Source of the DNA: Mercenaria mercenaria
Taxonomy: Eukaryota > Mollusca > Bivalvia > Venerida > Veneridae
DNA length: 64,000 nt
Direction of reading: 5' to 3'
Assembly: GCF_021730395.1 (NCBI RefSeq)
Contig: NC_069376.1
Span: 16,463,001-16,527,000 of the forward strand
A model generated the notes under the pieces. The model saw nothing but the letters and a program-made list of their open reading frames with translations. It was not told where the DNA came from and did not search any database. A program made the position numbers and the translations under genes. Shown here one piece after another: positions 1 through 12,048 of the stretch (position 1 is the stretch's first letter; the number at the start of each line of letters is the position of its first letter).

Positions 1-342
1 ATATCAGGGTGTCGTATATCTTTCTTGATATACCGTCAGTTGACACGTGACCAGTGATATACGGTCAGTTGATCATGTGACCTTATGATCGATACTGTTG
101 TCATAAGAAATTTTGCATTGAAACCATCACCATTGTGTTGGAAATGTCCGAACTAAGAAAATGAGTGGTCAAATAATGACCTTTTATTAAAAAACGAAGA
201 AGTTATTGCGATTTTGTCGGTGATTACGTCATTATATAAGTGACGTAATTACGAATATGACGTCGTTAAAACGGTTGTCGCACACTTATTTTTGTAAAAT
301 AAATTGCCAAATATCGGAAAATGAAGTAATGACAAGATAAAT

Positions 343-484
343 AGAATAATAGGTTAGTGCCTAAGATGGAGAAAGTTTATCTGGCTCGGCTCCGGACGTT
401 ATCAGGTTCGCCTTCGGCTCACCCGATAACCTCCTCCACCTCGCCAGATAAACTTTCTCATCTACGGCACTAACCTATTATTCT
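343..484. repeat. Palindromic MITE-like element
   Basis: The two ends are near-perfect inverted copies (left AGAATAATAGGTTAGTGCC, right its reverse complement), and complementarity continues inward through the AAGTTTATCTGGC segments to a GC-rich centre. The whole 142 bp could fold into one hairpin. No coding capacity. Probably a non-autonomous DNA transposon; the family was not identified. Confidence 0.7.
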
Positions 485-3400
485 CTATACCTCTCATGAG
501 AAGACTGAATTAAATATTTGTCTATTATTTTGCATTGTTGCGTTCTATGCTACCAGATTATCTTCTGATGACTTTTGCTATCCTTCTATAGGAATATGTA
601 ATAAATGGTCATGTCAAAAAAAAATCCTATAGGCAGTGGGAAATGTACTGTGGAAATGTACTGTGGGAATTTTGCGGTGGAGAGGGTGTGTTTTTCTGCT
701 TAAAGTTACTCTTTACTGTGAGAAGAGACCACTGCTTCAGAGAATGATATATATAAACCATGGATATGAGTTTAGAATATTTATGCATTTAAACATCCTG
801 ACAATTCAATATGTCATATTAAAAGATAATAGCGATTGTTCTTGAGCTGATTTTAGTTAGTCTTTATAGCAGTAGTTTCCCCTATGTTATCCCTATGGTG
901 GCATATTTCTGCAAACGATAATCATAAAATGCTCATGAAAAGTGTATGAACTGGCGCGAAAAAAAAATACTTTTCACGAAAATTTGAATAAACTTTTGTG
1001 AAATTAAGAGAACATGTTCGTGAAAATATTATCTGGTTATCAAAACTATAAATTATAATAGTGCCCTGTACTGCATATAGATAACTCAATAGTCCCCTCT
1101 ACGGAATGAAGTATGTTATATCCACCCCAATCCCTAACCGTCACCCCTAAGAGTGTCTAAAACTTATACTATTTGTAATTATAACATTCAAATAGGTTAC
1201 TAAATTAACGTATTTTTTAAACTCCCTTTATGATTTCTGTTTATCGTATGCAGTAGTTGGCACTATCGTGATGTTGTTTTTTTTTCGCTTAGAACAAGTG
1301 TTTCTTTTCATGAAAAGTGTTTAAATTTTCACGACTTTCGCTAACACTATATGCTTAAGCGGATGCAGAAATATGCCACCATTCATCCCCAATACATTTA
1401 CCTATATTATTTTTGCTTAACAAAAAGCAAAACATGCTGGCATGGACAAGATCGGTTGTTCAAAGCAGCCCGCCCGTGCATTATTCAACGCCACGATAGA
1501 CATCCGCGGTATTCCGTCACCATTAAAGCTTGAAAATAATTTGTCACTCGCGAAATATTCGGGGGAATTTCTGTATCTCCGTACAATAGCATTAGGGCCG
1601 ATTCAGATGGTTAATCTGTGTCAAATAAACAAAAAGATCGTTCGCGTTTGAACCCGGAATGTCTACAGTCGTACAAGAGTTATCGTAACGCAACACAACT
1701 TTCTGATATGTTTTATTTTCAATATTTCATGAAGTAGCAGCTAACGCATTAAGGTCTGTGAATAAAATAAATAAAAAGTAGGAAGATGAGTACCAAATCA
1801 ACTTTCAACTTGTAGTCTAGCAGTAACGTCAACGCTATGAAACTATAGATCGAAAACGCATTCTTTATAGATATGGTTTATATCTAAAATAACAATTATA
1901 ATAAAAAACAACAAAGTTTCTCCTCCAGAAAAGTGTATGCACAAAACATTTTCAGTCAAATTTTGGTTATCTGAATGTATAATACTCGATCTAGAATATT
2001 AGAAGTTTTAACCCTTTCGCTGCCACACTATAATTTCAAAATTGCCAACGACGTTCACGACGTCATCTAAATAAAACCGTCACTTTTCGAACGTTGACGT
2101 TTGTAATATTAGCGCGACGTTTCGTTAATTGAGTAGTAATTGGGAGTTTGTAAATATGCAAAAGAAGGCGCGTGTTTTAGATATTATAGTTTACTGAACT
2201 TTTTATCATTTTTATAAAATACAAGTGCTTGATTCTCATTCAAAACATGTGGTCAGAGTTAGTTTATACTTATTTTATTATAGCTCGATTGTGATGAAAG
2301 GTTCAAGCTTATTTGAACCACTTTTGACTCCGTACTAACCAGTACTAACGCTCCCCTTTATACAATCAGAATTAAAAATAGCCAATATAAAATTTACATT
2401 ATCATTGAAACATGTGAGGTTTTACTTGATAGCAGTGATGCATATGTCGCCAGATATACAAACATACGTAACAATAAACAGGGAAGGGATTTTTTGCATT
2501 CCACATCTCAAGCAACTTTTTTTAAAAACGTTTATTTATTCATCATGTTTAGTAAACGTCTTGATTTGATAATATGAAAAACGGATGAATACGGATGAAC
2601 GGAAGCCATACTCAGCATAATCAGTGATGTTTTCTTCATCGCTGTAAACATACAGTTTATGTATGTACATAGTTTTTCTGTCATGCCTTCAAATCTCATT
2701 CAATTGGTTGATACATAGTGATAAAATTCTATGCCAGAACTGCTGATACAGGAACGGACGGCAGTGTCATTGACGCAACCGCAACTTTGCTATAAAATTA
2801 CGGTGTGAACTGCGAGTGAAAACGAATTCGGTGCCCTAACATATATGTAAAAACGTAAACAAATACGCTTGCAAAAGTAGTATGTTATCATGATTAGTTT
2901 TGGATTATAATGTGAAATTTAAAACATATATTTAATGGACTTTTACTAAAGTAAAATTGTGGCTTTACGTATGAAGGTTGCATACATTCATTTTATTTAA
3001 AAGTATGATTCAAATACATTCAAAAATGGAAGCAGTTAATATATACATGTATAAAATTTGTTATGCTACAAAGCACAAAACAAAGGCAAAAGTACACAGG
3101 TTGGGCGAATATGTTCTCATATATACATTTATTTTGGCCCTACCAAAACGAAAGATATATTTTTTTCTATTGCAACTTTGCATATGTAGTTAACTAGGAT
3201 TACCTAAAACGGGAAAGAGAAATGATAAATACCACAATGCCCTGCATTGCATACTAGTACTCTAAGCATTGTAATAAACTTCGCGTCAATTAAACTGAAT
3301 TCGGTACTGTTATGATAAAAAGACGCTAAATTTGATTTTGCAGTCGTGAAAATATGCCCGTGTTTACTGGTTCATATTAAGCTTTTATGGAAGTTGTCTC

Positions 3401-4203
3401 CTTAATTATTTTTTTTGAATAAGATCGGGACTATGAAAGTGAAAGATTAATGATGTTGTTGATTCGCGCTCAAGTAAATATCCAGACGGTGACAGTGTGT
3501 TCCTGCGGTACGAAATAGTAAACCTCGACGTATCTGTGGTTGTGTGCTTTTTTTCCCACAAACTGTGCACGAGAACCATGTTCAGCGTCGTCATTAGACC
3601 CTACGCCTCGGGCAAACGGTGACTCCTTCCTGTTTCCCTTCCTTTCAAGCATTTCCTCAACCTGATTCACAAATTGCTGTCTAGTTGAAAGATGTTCACA
3701 AGAAAGCGAACTGACCACTCCTTCAATGAGTTTTAATGGATGGTCGTTATTATGTTTATATGAAATGTAAGCGTTAATAGTAAATCTCTGAACAAGATAA
3801 AAAAAATAACTTTTTCCTTATTTTCGATGTTTTTTGATGATCAAAAGTAAAAGTTAACTAAAAGCTTATCTTTGACGTTCACATCACCCATGTATTTATT
3901 ATATATGGTTACGATCTTGTGTTTCTCGTTACTACTTAGACTGGCCCCCGTCCCTATGTTTGTTCTTATTTACATATCATTTAGAGGGAAGTAACTCAAG
4001 AATGTTGTTTCTACATTGATAATTTGTATTGCCCCTGGTTTCAAACATAGGCGTATGGTTCAGCCATCAGATAAAATTGTGCTATTTTAGAGTCTTAAAA
4101 TTTCTAATAAAATGTGTCCTGTATTTATTGAAAAAATAGCCATGCAGCCAGGGAACCAGGCTAGTTATTACTGGGAAAGTATTCTACAACTTAGGCCTAT
4201 AGA
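485..4203. other. No gene recognised
   Basis: AT-rich sequence with no exon-like segments that I can tie to a known family. The longest open stretch with some non-random composition is an 82-codon minus-strand ORF at 3470-3718. It has charged, non-repetitive composition but no recognisable motif, homologue or splice context. Nothing else is supported here. Confidence 0.5.
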
Positions 4204-4403
4204 CCATAGCGGAGAATGCTGGATCCATCCGTAGCGGAGGATGCTGGATCTATCCGTAGCGGAGAATGCTGGATCTGTCCGTAGCGGAGAATGCTGGATC
4301 TATCCGTAGCGGAGAATGCTGGATCTGTCCGTAGCGGTAGCTGGATCTATCCGTAGCGGAAAATGCTGGATCTATCCGTTTGCGGAGAATGCTGGATCTG
4401 TCG
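4204..4403. repeat. 25-bp minisatellite, about 8 copies
   Basis: Tandem repeat of a 25-bp unit, GTAGCGGAGAATGCTGGATC plus five bases (TATCC or TGTCC). One unit is 3 bp shorter and the last begins GTTTGC. The TATCC/TGTCC variant alternates in several neighbouring units, suggesting a partial 50-bp higher-order period. It lies about 1 kb beyond the stop of LOX gene A. Confidence 0.9.
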
Positions 4404-4480
4404 GTTTCCCGCGCTTTGTTTAAATACACTGCCATATGAAATAGTTCTATTATAATTTTTTGAAATCGGTATGCAAGAAA

Positions 4481-4634
4481 AAGATTCTGTCACTGGTTAT
4501 AGGTGCAGAGGGAAATATTCGGCTCTCGGGTAACTGTTTAGGCGGTAACTCGGCAAGGAGCCTCGTTACCGCCTAAACAGTTACCCTCGAGACCGGATAT
4601 TTCCATCTGCACCTACAACCGGTGAAAGAATCTT
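4481..4634. repeat. Palindromic MITE-like element
   Basis: Long inverted repeat: the left arm starts AAGATTCTGTCACTGGTTAT and the right arm ends with the matching complement (GGTGAAAGAATCTT). The inner arms share GTAACTGTTTAGGCGGTAAC and its complement. Loop is about 20 bp. A related copy appears at about 42594-42697 in the 3' flank of LOX C, at a different position relative to the gene, so the two are separate insertions. Confidence 0.75.
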
Positions 4635-4639
4635 ATAGT

Positions 4640-5456
4640 AGCAAGATAACGACACCTCGATAAATTTGCAAACGATTACGACACATAATGACCCTCAACA
4701 CGACACACTTATTCAGTGCGTTTTCGTACTGACGTATATGAATTTTTCTTACAATCGTTTACTAATACAATAGAATCAGTTACAGACCACGACTGTATTA
4801 CTTGTGCACCAGTTTTAGTTACTTGTCTTATACAGGAGCACGCGTGTCTATCCATTATTCAACCGTCATTTATTATCTCTCAGATTGTTTTTCCGTTACG
4901 TATTCTCAATAGACATATCTGATTCCAATTTTATTAATATATTTTGACATGTCATATATCGAAACTCTCGGTCAAAATATTTCTATCCTTCATTATATTA
5001 TATTTCTTTATTTTGCCAGCTTCGAGGACACTATAATGGATATCCGAGTGTTTACGTAATAAGAACTAATGTACACAAATACATTGTTAATACAAAATTG
5101 GGTTTTGAAAAAAAACACTTCCCTTAAATATTTTTTAAAAAAATATATAAGACAATATAGGCTGTAAAAGAAAGGTTTATTAAACCATTTCATATGTATA
5201 TCCGACAAACCAGATAGGCAGCGTATTAGTTTGATGTGTTCACAAAAGATATTTTATAGATCAGTACATAAAAAAAAAATAGAATAAAGCATTTTTCAAA
5301 CGTCATGCATTCCCCCACAATAACATAATACAACACTGCAATTATCTCAGATATCATAAAAATACTTTCTCTTCATTGTATTTGATTTTAATTTCAAACT
5401 TTTCTTAACCTCTCAGTTTTCTTCTAAACTAAGATATCAATAACGACATTGTATCT
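4640..5456 (-). other. 3' UTR/3' flank of LOX A, shared with C and D
   Basis: Sequence downstream of the LOX A stop that aligns by eye (inverted) with the 3' flank of gene C (to about 43640) and partly with D (58786-59260). Shared stretches include the segment around ATGGATATCCGAGTG (inverted in C) and the CTCGATAAATTTGCAAA segment. The 3' UTR ends somewhere inside; AATAAA-type signals occur (for example near 5178 on the minus strand), but which one is used cannot be decided from sequence. Confidence 0.5.
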
Positions 5457-8400
5457 TTAAATACTTATTGAGTTTGGCACAAAATGTGGATTCAAACAAG
5501 TATATTTCTCGTGACGCCTCTCGTTATTACTTTTGTCATTTTCCTCAGCTATAAGTTCTAGATTTGCCCGAAACTCAGCAACTACTTTGAGCGCCTCTTT
5601 ATCGGTGATATATTCCACCTCAAAATCACCTAGCTTATTCATCCCTTGTGTACTTAATACTCTCGTTATGATCATAGTGTTGTACATTGTTTCTTCATCT
5701 GGTAGGCTTCTCAGTAATTGTCCGTCATCTATATGTTCTTTGTTGTGTGGCGGATGTCCTCGGAGGCTACCCGGGTAGTTTGGTGGAAATGCGTACTCCT
5801 CGTACTGACGAAAGTTGACGGCTGCATGCTGGACACTACATGTAAAAATTATGTTTGTCAAAATGCGGAATACCTGGTCTTTGGTGGTGAACTTCCCATC
5901 TACTCCATACAAACCAAGTATACCAAGCCCTTTCTCTTCTACTGGGGTTTCAAGTTTTTTCCTCCAATTTTGAAGCTCATAGTCTTCCTTGACATCGGCA
6001 TCCGACTTGTAATATAGGTTAAGGTACTTTCTTACATATGAATAAATACATTCATACAGTTTTATAGCGTCGTCACGGTAGTAATAATGCGGCAGCAAGT
6101 TTGGATTATCTGGATCATAAACTCCTCGGGTTTTCAGATCAGATAGAAGGTCTCCGTCTATATCCATTCGCCAGTTCATGTTTTTGTGTTTGATTAACTC
6201 TTTCATGCCATCTGAACCTAAGGTTAGGACTTTGTCTACGTAGCCGTTTCGATCCAAGAGTTGTGGAATGCCGACATGGTTAATAGCCAAAAGGTAAAGA
6301 AAGTGTGGCATAAGCAGTTTGTAGATTGGGTGACTCTTGTGTATTTGTCTATGGGTACAGACGACGATGCCTTCCATCTTTAAATGAGTGAAACCAAGGT
6401 GGGTAACTGATTGATGGTAATTTGCATCGGCTACGTTAAACCACATCTTTGCCAAAATCCACGTGTTCACCGGATCGCTGGGTAGAAAAACTGGATTGTC
6501 AGCACCAGGCTTTTGAAAGAGCTGAATGGCAACTGGAACTAGATTGCCATCATAACGTTGATAAAATAACGCAATAGGGGCGGTTATAACGTGTCCTTCT
6601 TTAGGATTTACATTTTCTAATATCTCATAATCAATACTAAAAATTCTTTTTTCCTGTAGAGCTTGAGAAAGTGACATATTTTCCAGGAAAGGCTTCAGCA
6701 TATGATCATCGACGGCAAGTTTTTCTGGAATCTCTGTACAAAGACGTATCATATTAGGGTTTACACCCATAAGACGCTGCATTCCGAATAGCACATCATC
6801 GCGCCACCTGAAAATGAGATAAATTTGATTATAAGATAATTAAAACATTATTAGAAAATAAAACAAATAAACAAGCAGACGAATGTTTATCAAACTCCCA
6901 CATAAATCGTAAATGGTGGAGTTGATCGATACCGCATTCGTGCAACAGCTTCAGGTCTGTAAACACCTTCAACAATGTATATAATTTATTTAAAAATTAA
7001 CAATACAGACATTGCCTGCATAAAATGTCAAACGGAGAACCCTAGGTATTCCCCAATTTCCCACCTTTAAGGCTCGAAAAAAGCATTGTACAATCTAGAT
7101 TATGTTGTTGTGACTCTTAAACAAAACACATAATTCATACCTCCCTACTACGGATAAAAACATCGTCTGTGTCTTAATTGAGTTTTTTTTTTCATTTTGA
7201 GAGTGAATACGAATGAACGGCAAACAGACGAATTTATCTAGCGATTTCTATTAATTAACTAACTAAACTAACTGTTTCCATGAATGGCGCTAGCGATTTC
7301 TATTAATTAACTCACTAAACTAACTGTTTCCATGAATGGCGTTAGCGATTCCTAATTAATCGAATATTCATACTCGTCGTCAAATTCACATAAACTCCGA
7401 AAGAAATAATTTCTTATATTTATATTTCCTTCCGTTCTGTTATCAACAGAATATGCGGTTTTTCCATCAAACAATCATGATAAGTATCAGACTTTCGATA
7501 AACCTCAAGGTAGATCAGTCATACAGATAGATTCGCCTACATTTATTTTAAAATCGACTTCCAAAAACAATGTAGTCTATTTTCGATAAAAATACATTGT
7601 GCATGTAAATATTATCTTACAGTTAAAAGCATTTATCAAAATAAACATTTTATACGTGATGATACCGAACTAATGCAATCAAATATTTTGAAAAAGAATA
7701 ATCAAATTGTCTTAAAAGAAGTACAAATAAACTAATTTCTATATATTCTATATTAAGAAAGAAGAATAAGCGCAACTATATATATTAAAAAAAAAGTTTA
7801 AATTGCTCACCTGTTAAAATTTGAAGGTTCGGGAAACACATTTAACACTCGATGAAAAACCTGACGTATATTCTGCATTTCATGAAATCCGCCAGAAAAG
7901 AGCTTCTCTAACTGAGCATCAATTGTTAATGCCACTGCCTCTGTTCCAAGTTCAAACTGATAACTGAAGGAAAATTTTTCCTCTTGAGGTAACTTTTTCA
8001 CTAATGGTGGACATCCTGGGCATCGTTCTTCAGACAGCTCATAAAGTTCCCTCATATGTCGGAGATCAAGCTTCCTGTCCTCTTCAAAAGAAACACGTGA
8101 CAATCAGACCTCTCTATTTATAGATATAATAGGACAATCTTTGATAGAATGGAGACACGTGGGAATTTGAACACTCTCTATAGATATGATAAAACAAGTG
8201 AAAGTTAGACCATTCTTGTTCAAAACAATCAACAATGTAAGGTAACACATTTGACAGTGCTTAAGTGTGTTAAGTGTAACGTAGAAACTACTTTTTCCAG
8301 TGACCAACAAGGAAAATCTTTTTATATGCATAATAGGCCTTTTCAGAATCACATAAATTTGCGAAATGTACTTACTATTATATTGTGGGTATGTAATAGT

Positions 8401-10785
8401 TTAATATTACACGTAAGAAAAGCCTGCAAAATATAATACCCTTTTGTAACATTGAGGCCGATTGTGGTAAGGCGTCGTCATCAGCAATAAATTTATAAAT
8501 TCGACCGGCTCTAATGTTTGTAAAAATTGGAATAATCGTTTCTTCTCCAGTAGTATCGTTTGTTACCGTAATCCTGTCAATGTTCCATCCGGTCTCACCA
8601 ACAGATTTATCTCCGCGTAAATACACGCCAGTAATATTCTGAAACTGTATCGGAATTCTAATATGAACCAGTCTCAAATTTACCGAATTAAATAAATGTA
8701 AAACACAGAAAATATTTCTGTAATTTATAGATGTTAATACCTTGTCTAATTCTAAAATTCGATAATATGAAAAACATCGGGTGGCCTGCATGATCCCAAA
8801 GGATCAGAAATCATATTAAATCAAAGTTCGAAGCGCAACTTTTTCGGCACCTACGCGGCACTATTAAACTACTGTTGTAAAGTTTAATGCTGTCTATAAA
8901 AGTCCTTTTGAAACACAGAACGCAGTCAAGCAAAGTACTCAAATAATGTACATAATGATAACACTGCACTTATTGAAATATGAATTTATTTATTGTGGAG
9001 AAGCACATTGACACGAGGCAAGAAAGGAAACATTTTTTAAAGCTGATATTGAGTAGATGTCTTAGCCTACATCTATGTATAAATATGTATATTTAGATCT
9101 GTAAACTGAAAAGTGCAAGCCATAACGCGGATTTCGGTAATGGGATACATGCACATTGGAAATATTTTATCTTTAATCATGCGTCTTTCACTCTTTAATA
9201 ACCTAACACATCGCAGAGAAATTCCACGTACTATGTTTTGTTTTCTTCAACCCTACATTTTTCTAAAAGATTTAAACCAAAAATAACACCCGCTTCATAC
9301 GACAACAGGTAATGACTGGTACGAATTAGTTTGTCAATAGTCATTTCAACTACACTTGCACGCTTAAATGGGCATTAAAAGCATCATTTTAAGGCTTCTG
9401 GTATATTTTCTGGTCCTTCGGGATCACTGATTTCAACTCATTTAGATTTGAAGATTGAATACTGCTTAAGCCGGTGCTAGGGGGCGTGGGCAGTGTTGCA
9501 TTTTCCATTACTGCTCATGAACAGACTCAATCAAACCGAGTCTGCAATTTTCACTGTTCGCCTTGTTCTCGATGCTTCCGAGGGATCTACTTTTCAGATT
9601 TTAATTCTTTCATTAATCCTGACAAGATTCATTGTTAAAATCTGAATGTGGTACAAAACATGCTACATTTATTGCTTGTGTTTACGCACAGCCGTGTTAC
9701 AAACAATAGACTGTCAGAAAAGGTTACCAGTGTCAATAGACGTTACATCTGTCAGAAAAAAATCAATTACATTGGATTCTCAGCGGCGAGTGATTATATG
9801 GAAGACTGACTGTTTTTTCAATGTACATAGTACCCCTAGCAAATTCCAGTGTTATAGTGGGGAATAAGCCATTGAACTGGTATCGTTTTCCTTTAGTTTG
9901 TAATCGTGTATTCGGGTATTGCATTAAAAGCTCTAGGTTTTCAGGTCTGTTGACAGTTGTGTTAACTCAGAGAACAAGACCCGTCAAAAGGTTGTGAGAA
10001 ACAGTTACAATATATGTGTAGGTATAAACGTTGTTAATAAGCTTACCGATTGATTCTTTACTTTAAAAATATTCTCGTAGCCTCTTTTAAACTTTTCTGG
10101 AAATACACCAGCAGCTAGCTCAATCTCTTTGCCAATATCGCCATCATCTCCAAGAAGTTGAACATGAATTACACCCATGCGTAATGCACTCGGTTTGTCG
10201 GCGGACTCAACAGCAATAGTGTAGTCTTTTAAATAAAGAAATTCATTTAATCAAAATCTTGAAAATGGTATAATAACATTTAGCATTAATGAAATTATTG
10301 CTTAGGGTAGCAAAGGTTTTAGAAATAATTATATTACTTGACTATTGTATTGATATTAACCGATATGAAGAATCCAACTTATGACCGCAGAAAATGTCCA
10401 AAACGGTAGAAATTTAAAGCAATGTGTCAATAAATGCTTTATCTTTATTTCATAAAAACACCAACTTCCTTTTAATCATGAAGTTCAAAAGATATTTAAA
10501 GATATATTTTACCTACATTTTCTTATAAAGTAGTTTGAGTTCATAATAGAAGACATCAGAAAAAACTAGATTAATCATGTAATCGCTAAAGTAAGTTTTC
10601 TACGCTGAGCGTAAGAAAAGACAGGTTTGAATTCACGATGTAATACGCTGATGAAGCTCAAATTCAGTGAAGATATACTTACATGGGTAGGTAAAGATTG
10701 ACTCCAACAATGATTTTATAGCCCCATGAATTAGAAGAAGGAATAACCCAAATGCCAACATATAGAAGAAATTGGTATAATCCAT
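5457..10785 (-). CDS. Lipoxygenase A (5-LOX-like, PLAT + LOX, N-terminal hydrophobic helix)
   Basis: Minus-strand gene. Coding exons are 10785-10683, 10225-10047, 8644-8440, 8081-7811 and 6807-5457, all bounded by GT/AG and totalling 703 codons (702 aa). Residues 1-34 (MDYTNFFYM start) hold a hydrophobic helix of about 18 residues. Residues ~35-160 form the PLAT-like beta domain (GVIHVQLLGDDGD; GWNIDRITVTN). The last exon carries the catalytic domain. Iron ligands are His384 and His389 (YHQSVTH), His580 and Asn584 (QHAAVN) and the C-terminal Ile702 (PNSISI). The Coffa position is Ala (LLAIN), which in animal LOXs predicts S oxygenation of polyunsaturated fatty acids. It is closest to B through the middle of the last exon and to D near the 3' end. 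The noncoding exon 1 is ~9.6 kb upstream across a transposon-filled intron. Substrate and regiochemistry cannot be read from sequence. Confidence 0.93.
7239..7342. repeat. 52-bp tandem duplication in intron 5 of LOX A
   Basis: Two adjacent 52-bp units starting TAGCGATTTCTATTAATTAA differ by about two bases, and a third partial unit begins at 7343. It lies in the intron between the fifth and last exons of gene A. The near identity suggests a young slippage or unequal-exchange event. Confidence 0.85.
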
Positions 10786-10877
10786 GCTGCTTTGTCGAGA
10801 TATTAATATACCATGTATTGATTCGACGCTCGTTTGTAGCAAGTGAACCAAAATAAAAGTGTTTCCACATGCGATAT
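10683..10877 (-). other. Exon 2 of LOX A (5' UTR plus first coding segment)
   Basis: Acceptor TTTTAG ends at 10878 and donor GTAAGT begins at 10682. The 5' part (10877-10786) is untranslated and the coding part encodes the first 34 residues plus one base (phase 1). The matching exons are 29730-29919 (B), 36169-36371 (C) and 52503-52702 (D). The same acceptor context (ATATTGCAAGA or a close variant follows it) identifies this exon in all four genes. Confidence 0.8.
10803..10814 (-). promoter_or_regulatory. Conserved three-codon upstream ORF, LOX A
   Basis: ATG GTA TAT TAA lies 18 bases before the main ATG. The equivalent position reads ATG GTA TAT TGA in gene C and ATG GTA TGT TAA in gene D. 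Such short uORFs usually lower translation of the main frame; that effect here is inference. Confidence 0.5.
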
Positions 10878-11490
10878 CTAAAATAAAAAAAATAATACAG
10901 GGTTTCATGTCTGCATATAATTTTCTTTGCGGTGAGCAAAATGAAATGCAAGTTTTTGTAACTTCAAGTTATCCAACGTAATTTTACTGTATAATAATTC
11001 TTTTTAATGTTTCACCTTCTTATTTTGCGCTGAAAAATAAATGCGGTGATTTTAAACACCTCACCAGTGTTAGAAATATCTATTATCTGCTATGTTCCTT
11101 TTTATTAAACATTGCAATTAGTTATTATACAGAATAAAAATATTCTAATTCCATATTGTATTCTTGGTAAAAGCTGACAAAACTCTGAACTTAATTAACT
11201 TTTTGATCATAACTGAAGTATAGAAATTGGATACTTTTGTTTTGTAGCTTTAATGCCCTATGAAATGCAATACATAAGTTTACAAAGTTTATGTAAACTA
11301 TTAATTTAATTTAAGTCGTATAGAATTTGGATTTTGTTTAGTTTTAAAATTTGTTTTATCTGTTGTAAACACAAAATAAATCACAATGCTGGCTTTCATA
11401 ATGTACGTGCAGATAATAATCTTCAAGGTATTAAGAAAGATAAGGTGTTATCAAAACAGATTATGGTCTGGGATATTGATTAGCTGACAC

Positions 11491-11660
11491 TGTTGTGTAA
11501 ATACAGTCTATACTGCTAAACGTAGACGTCATCAGACGAGTCTCCATCTGTCACTGGATGTTTCGCCCCTTACTTCGGAACATCCTCTAGATGGCGGGAC
11601 AGGTAGTGTTGATCAGTCACTACCTCGTCTACGTTGGCTGCCATGTTGGTTCATTGCGTC
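11491..11660 (-). repeat. 170-bp direct repeat, 3' copy
   Basis: Starts TGTTGTGTAAATACAG on the plus strand and ends GGTTCATTGCGTC. It is repeated with few changes at 15416-15498 plus 16739-16827, where a LINE interrupts it. It contains two small hairpins (GGATGTTTCG with CGGAACATCC; AGGTAGTG with CACTACCT). In element orientation it covers the last codons of the endonuclease and the 3' UTR, so it is the 3' end of the element, not a long terminal repeat. Confidence 0.8.
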
Positions 11661-12039
11661 GTAGCCGAAGCCAACAGGACGCTCTCTCTCCAGCTTTCCC
11701 AAGAGCGTGGGCTGCGGTCTTTCCGGATTTCCCCTTAATGCCCACTGCTCCTAGCATTCTCCATACTGACTGTGATGGAAAGCCTCTGCATCCAACTTCT
11801 GCTGGGAAGACCCATGTTTTCCAACCTCTATCTCTACAGGTGTCAGCCAAATCTTGGTATTTTCCCTTCTTGATCTCATGCGCCTCATCTACTCTCTCCT
11901 CCCAAGGAACAGTAAGTTCCACCAATATCACTAACTTCGGAGACCTGGACCACATAACTATGTCTGGCCGGAGAGATGTGTGGGTCACTTCCTCAGGGAA
12001 CTTCAAAGCTTCTTCCCAAGGTCTACCAACATTTCCCAA
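11629..12039 (-). pseudogene. Restriction-like endonuclease segment of the retrotransposon
   Basis: A 136-codon open segment contains the PD-(D/E)xK-type signature: RPDIV, then about 20 residues on VELTVPWEERVDEAHEIKK. It ends in a conserved basic tail (ERASCWLRLRRNEPTW). In R2-group elements this domain nicks the target DNA. The segment is open but is cut off from the upstream RT by breaks in frame. Confidence 0.75.
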
Positions 12040-12048
12040 TTCTTGGTT

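Noticed and set aside
343-484. CRISPR-like or terminator hairpins (here and at the other palindromes)
   Set aside because: Single long palindromes with no regular repeat-spacer pattern in a eukaryotic intron/exon context; they fit MITE-like elements.
3470-3718. 82-codon minus-strand ORF
   Set aside because: Protein-like composition but no recognisable family, no supporting exon context, and an overlapping second open frame; kept only as a remark.
4250-4435. 61-codon minus-strand ORF with repeated DRSSILR/DPAFSATDRSS peptide
   Set aside because: It is only the translation of the 25-bp minisatellite, one frame of which happens to be open.
10679-10951. 90-codon ORF overlapping exon 2 of LOX A in another frame
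   Set aside because: It spans the intron boundary and is out of frame with the conserved LOX start. The paralogues do not keep it open.
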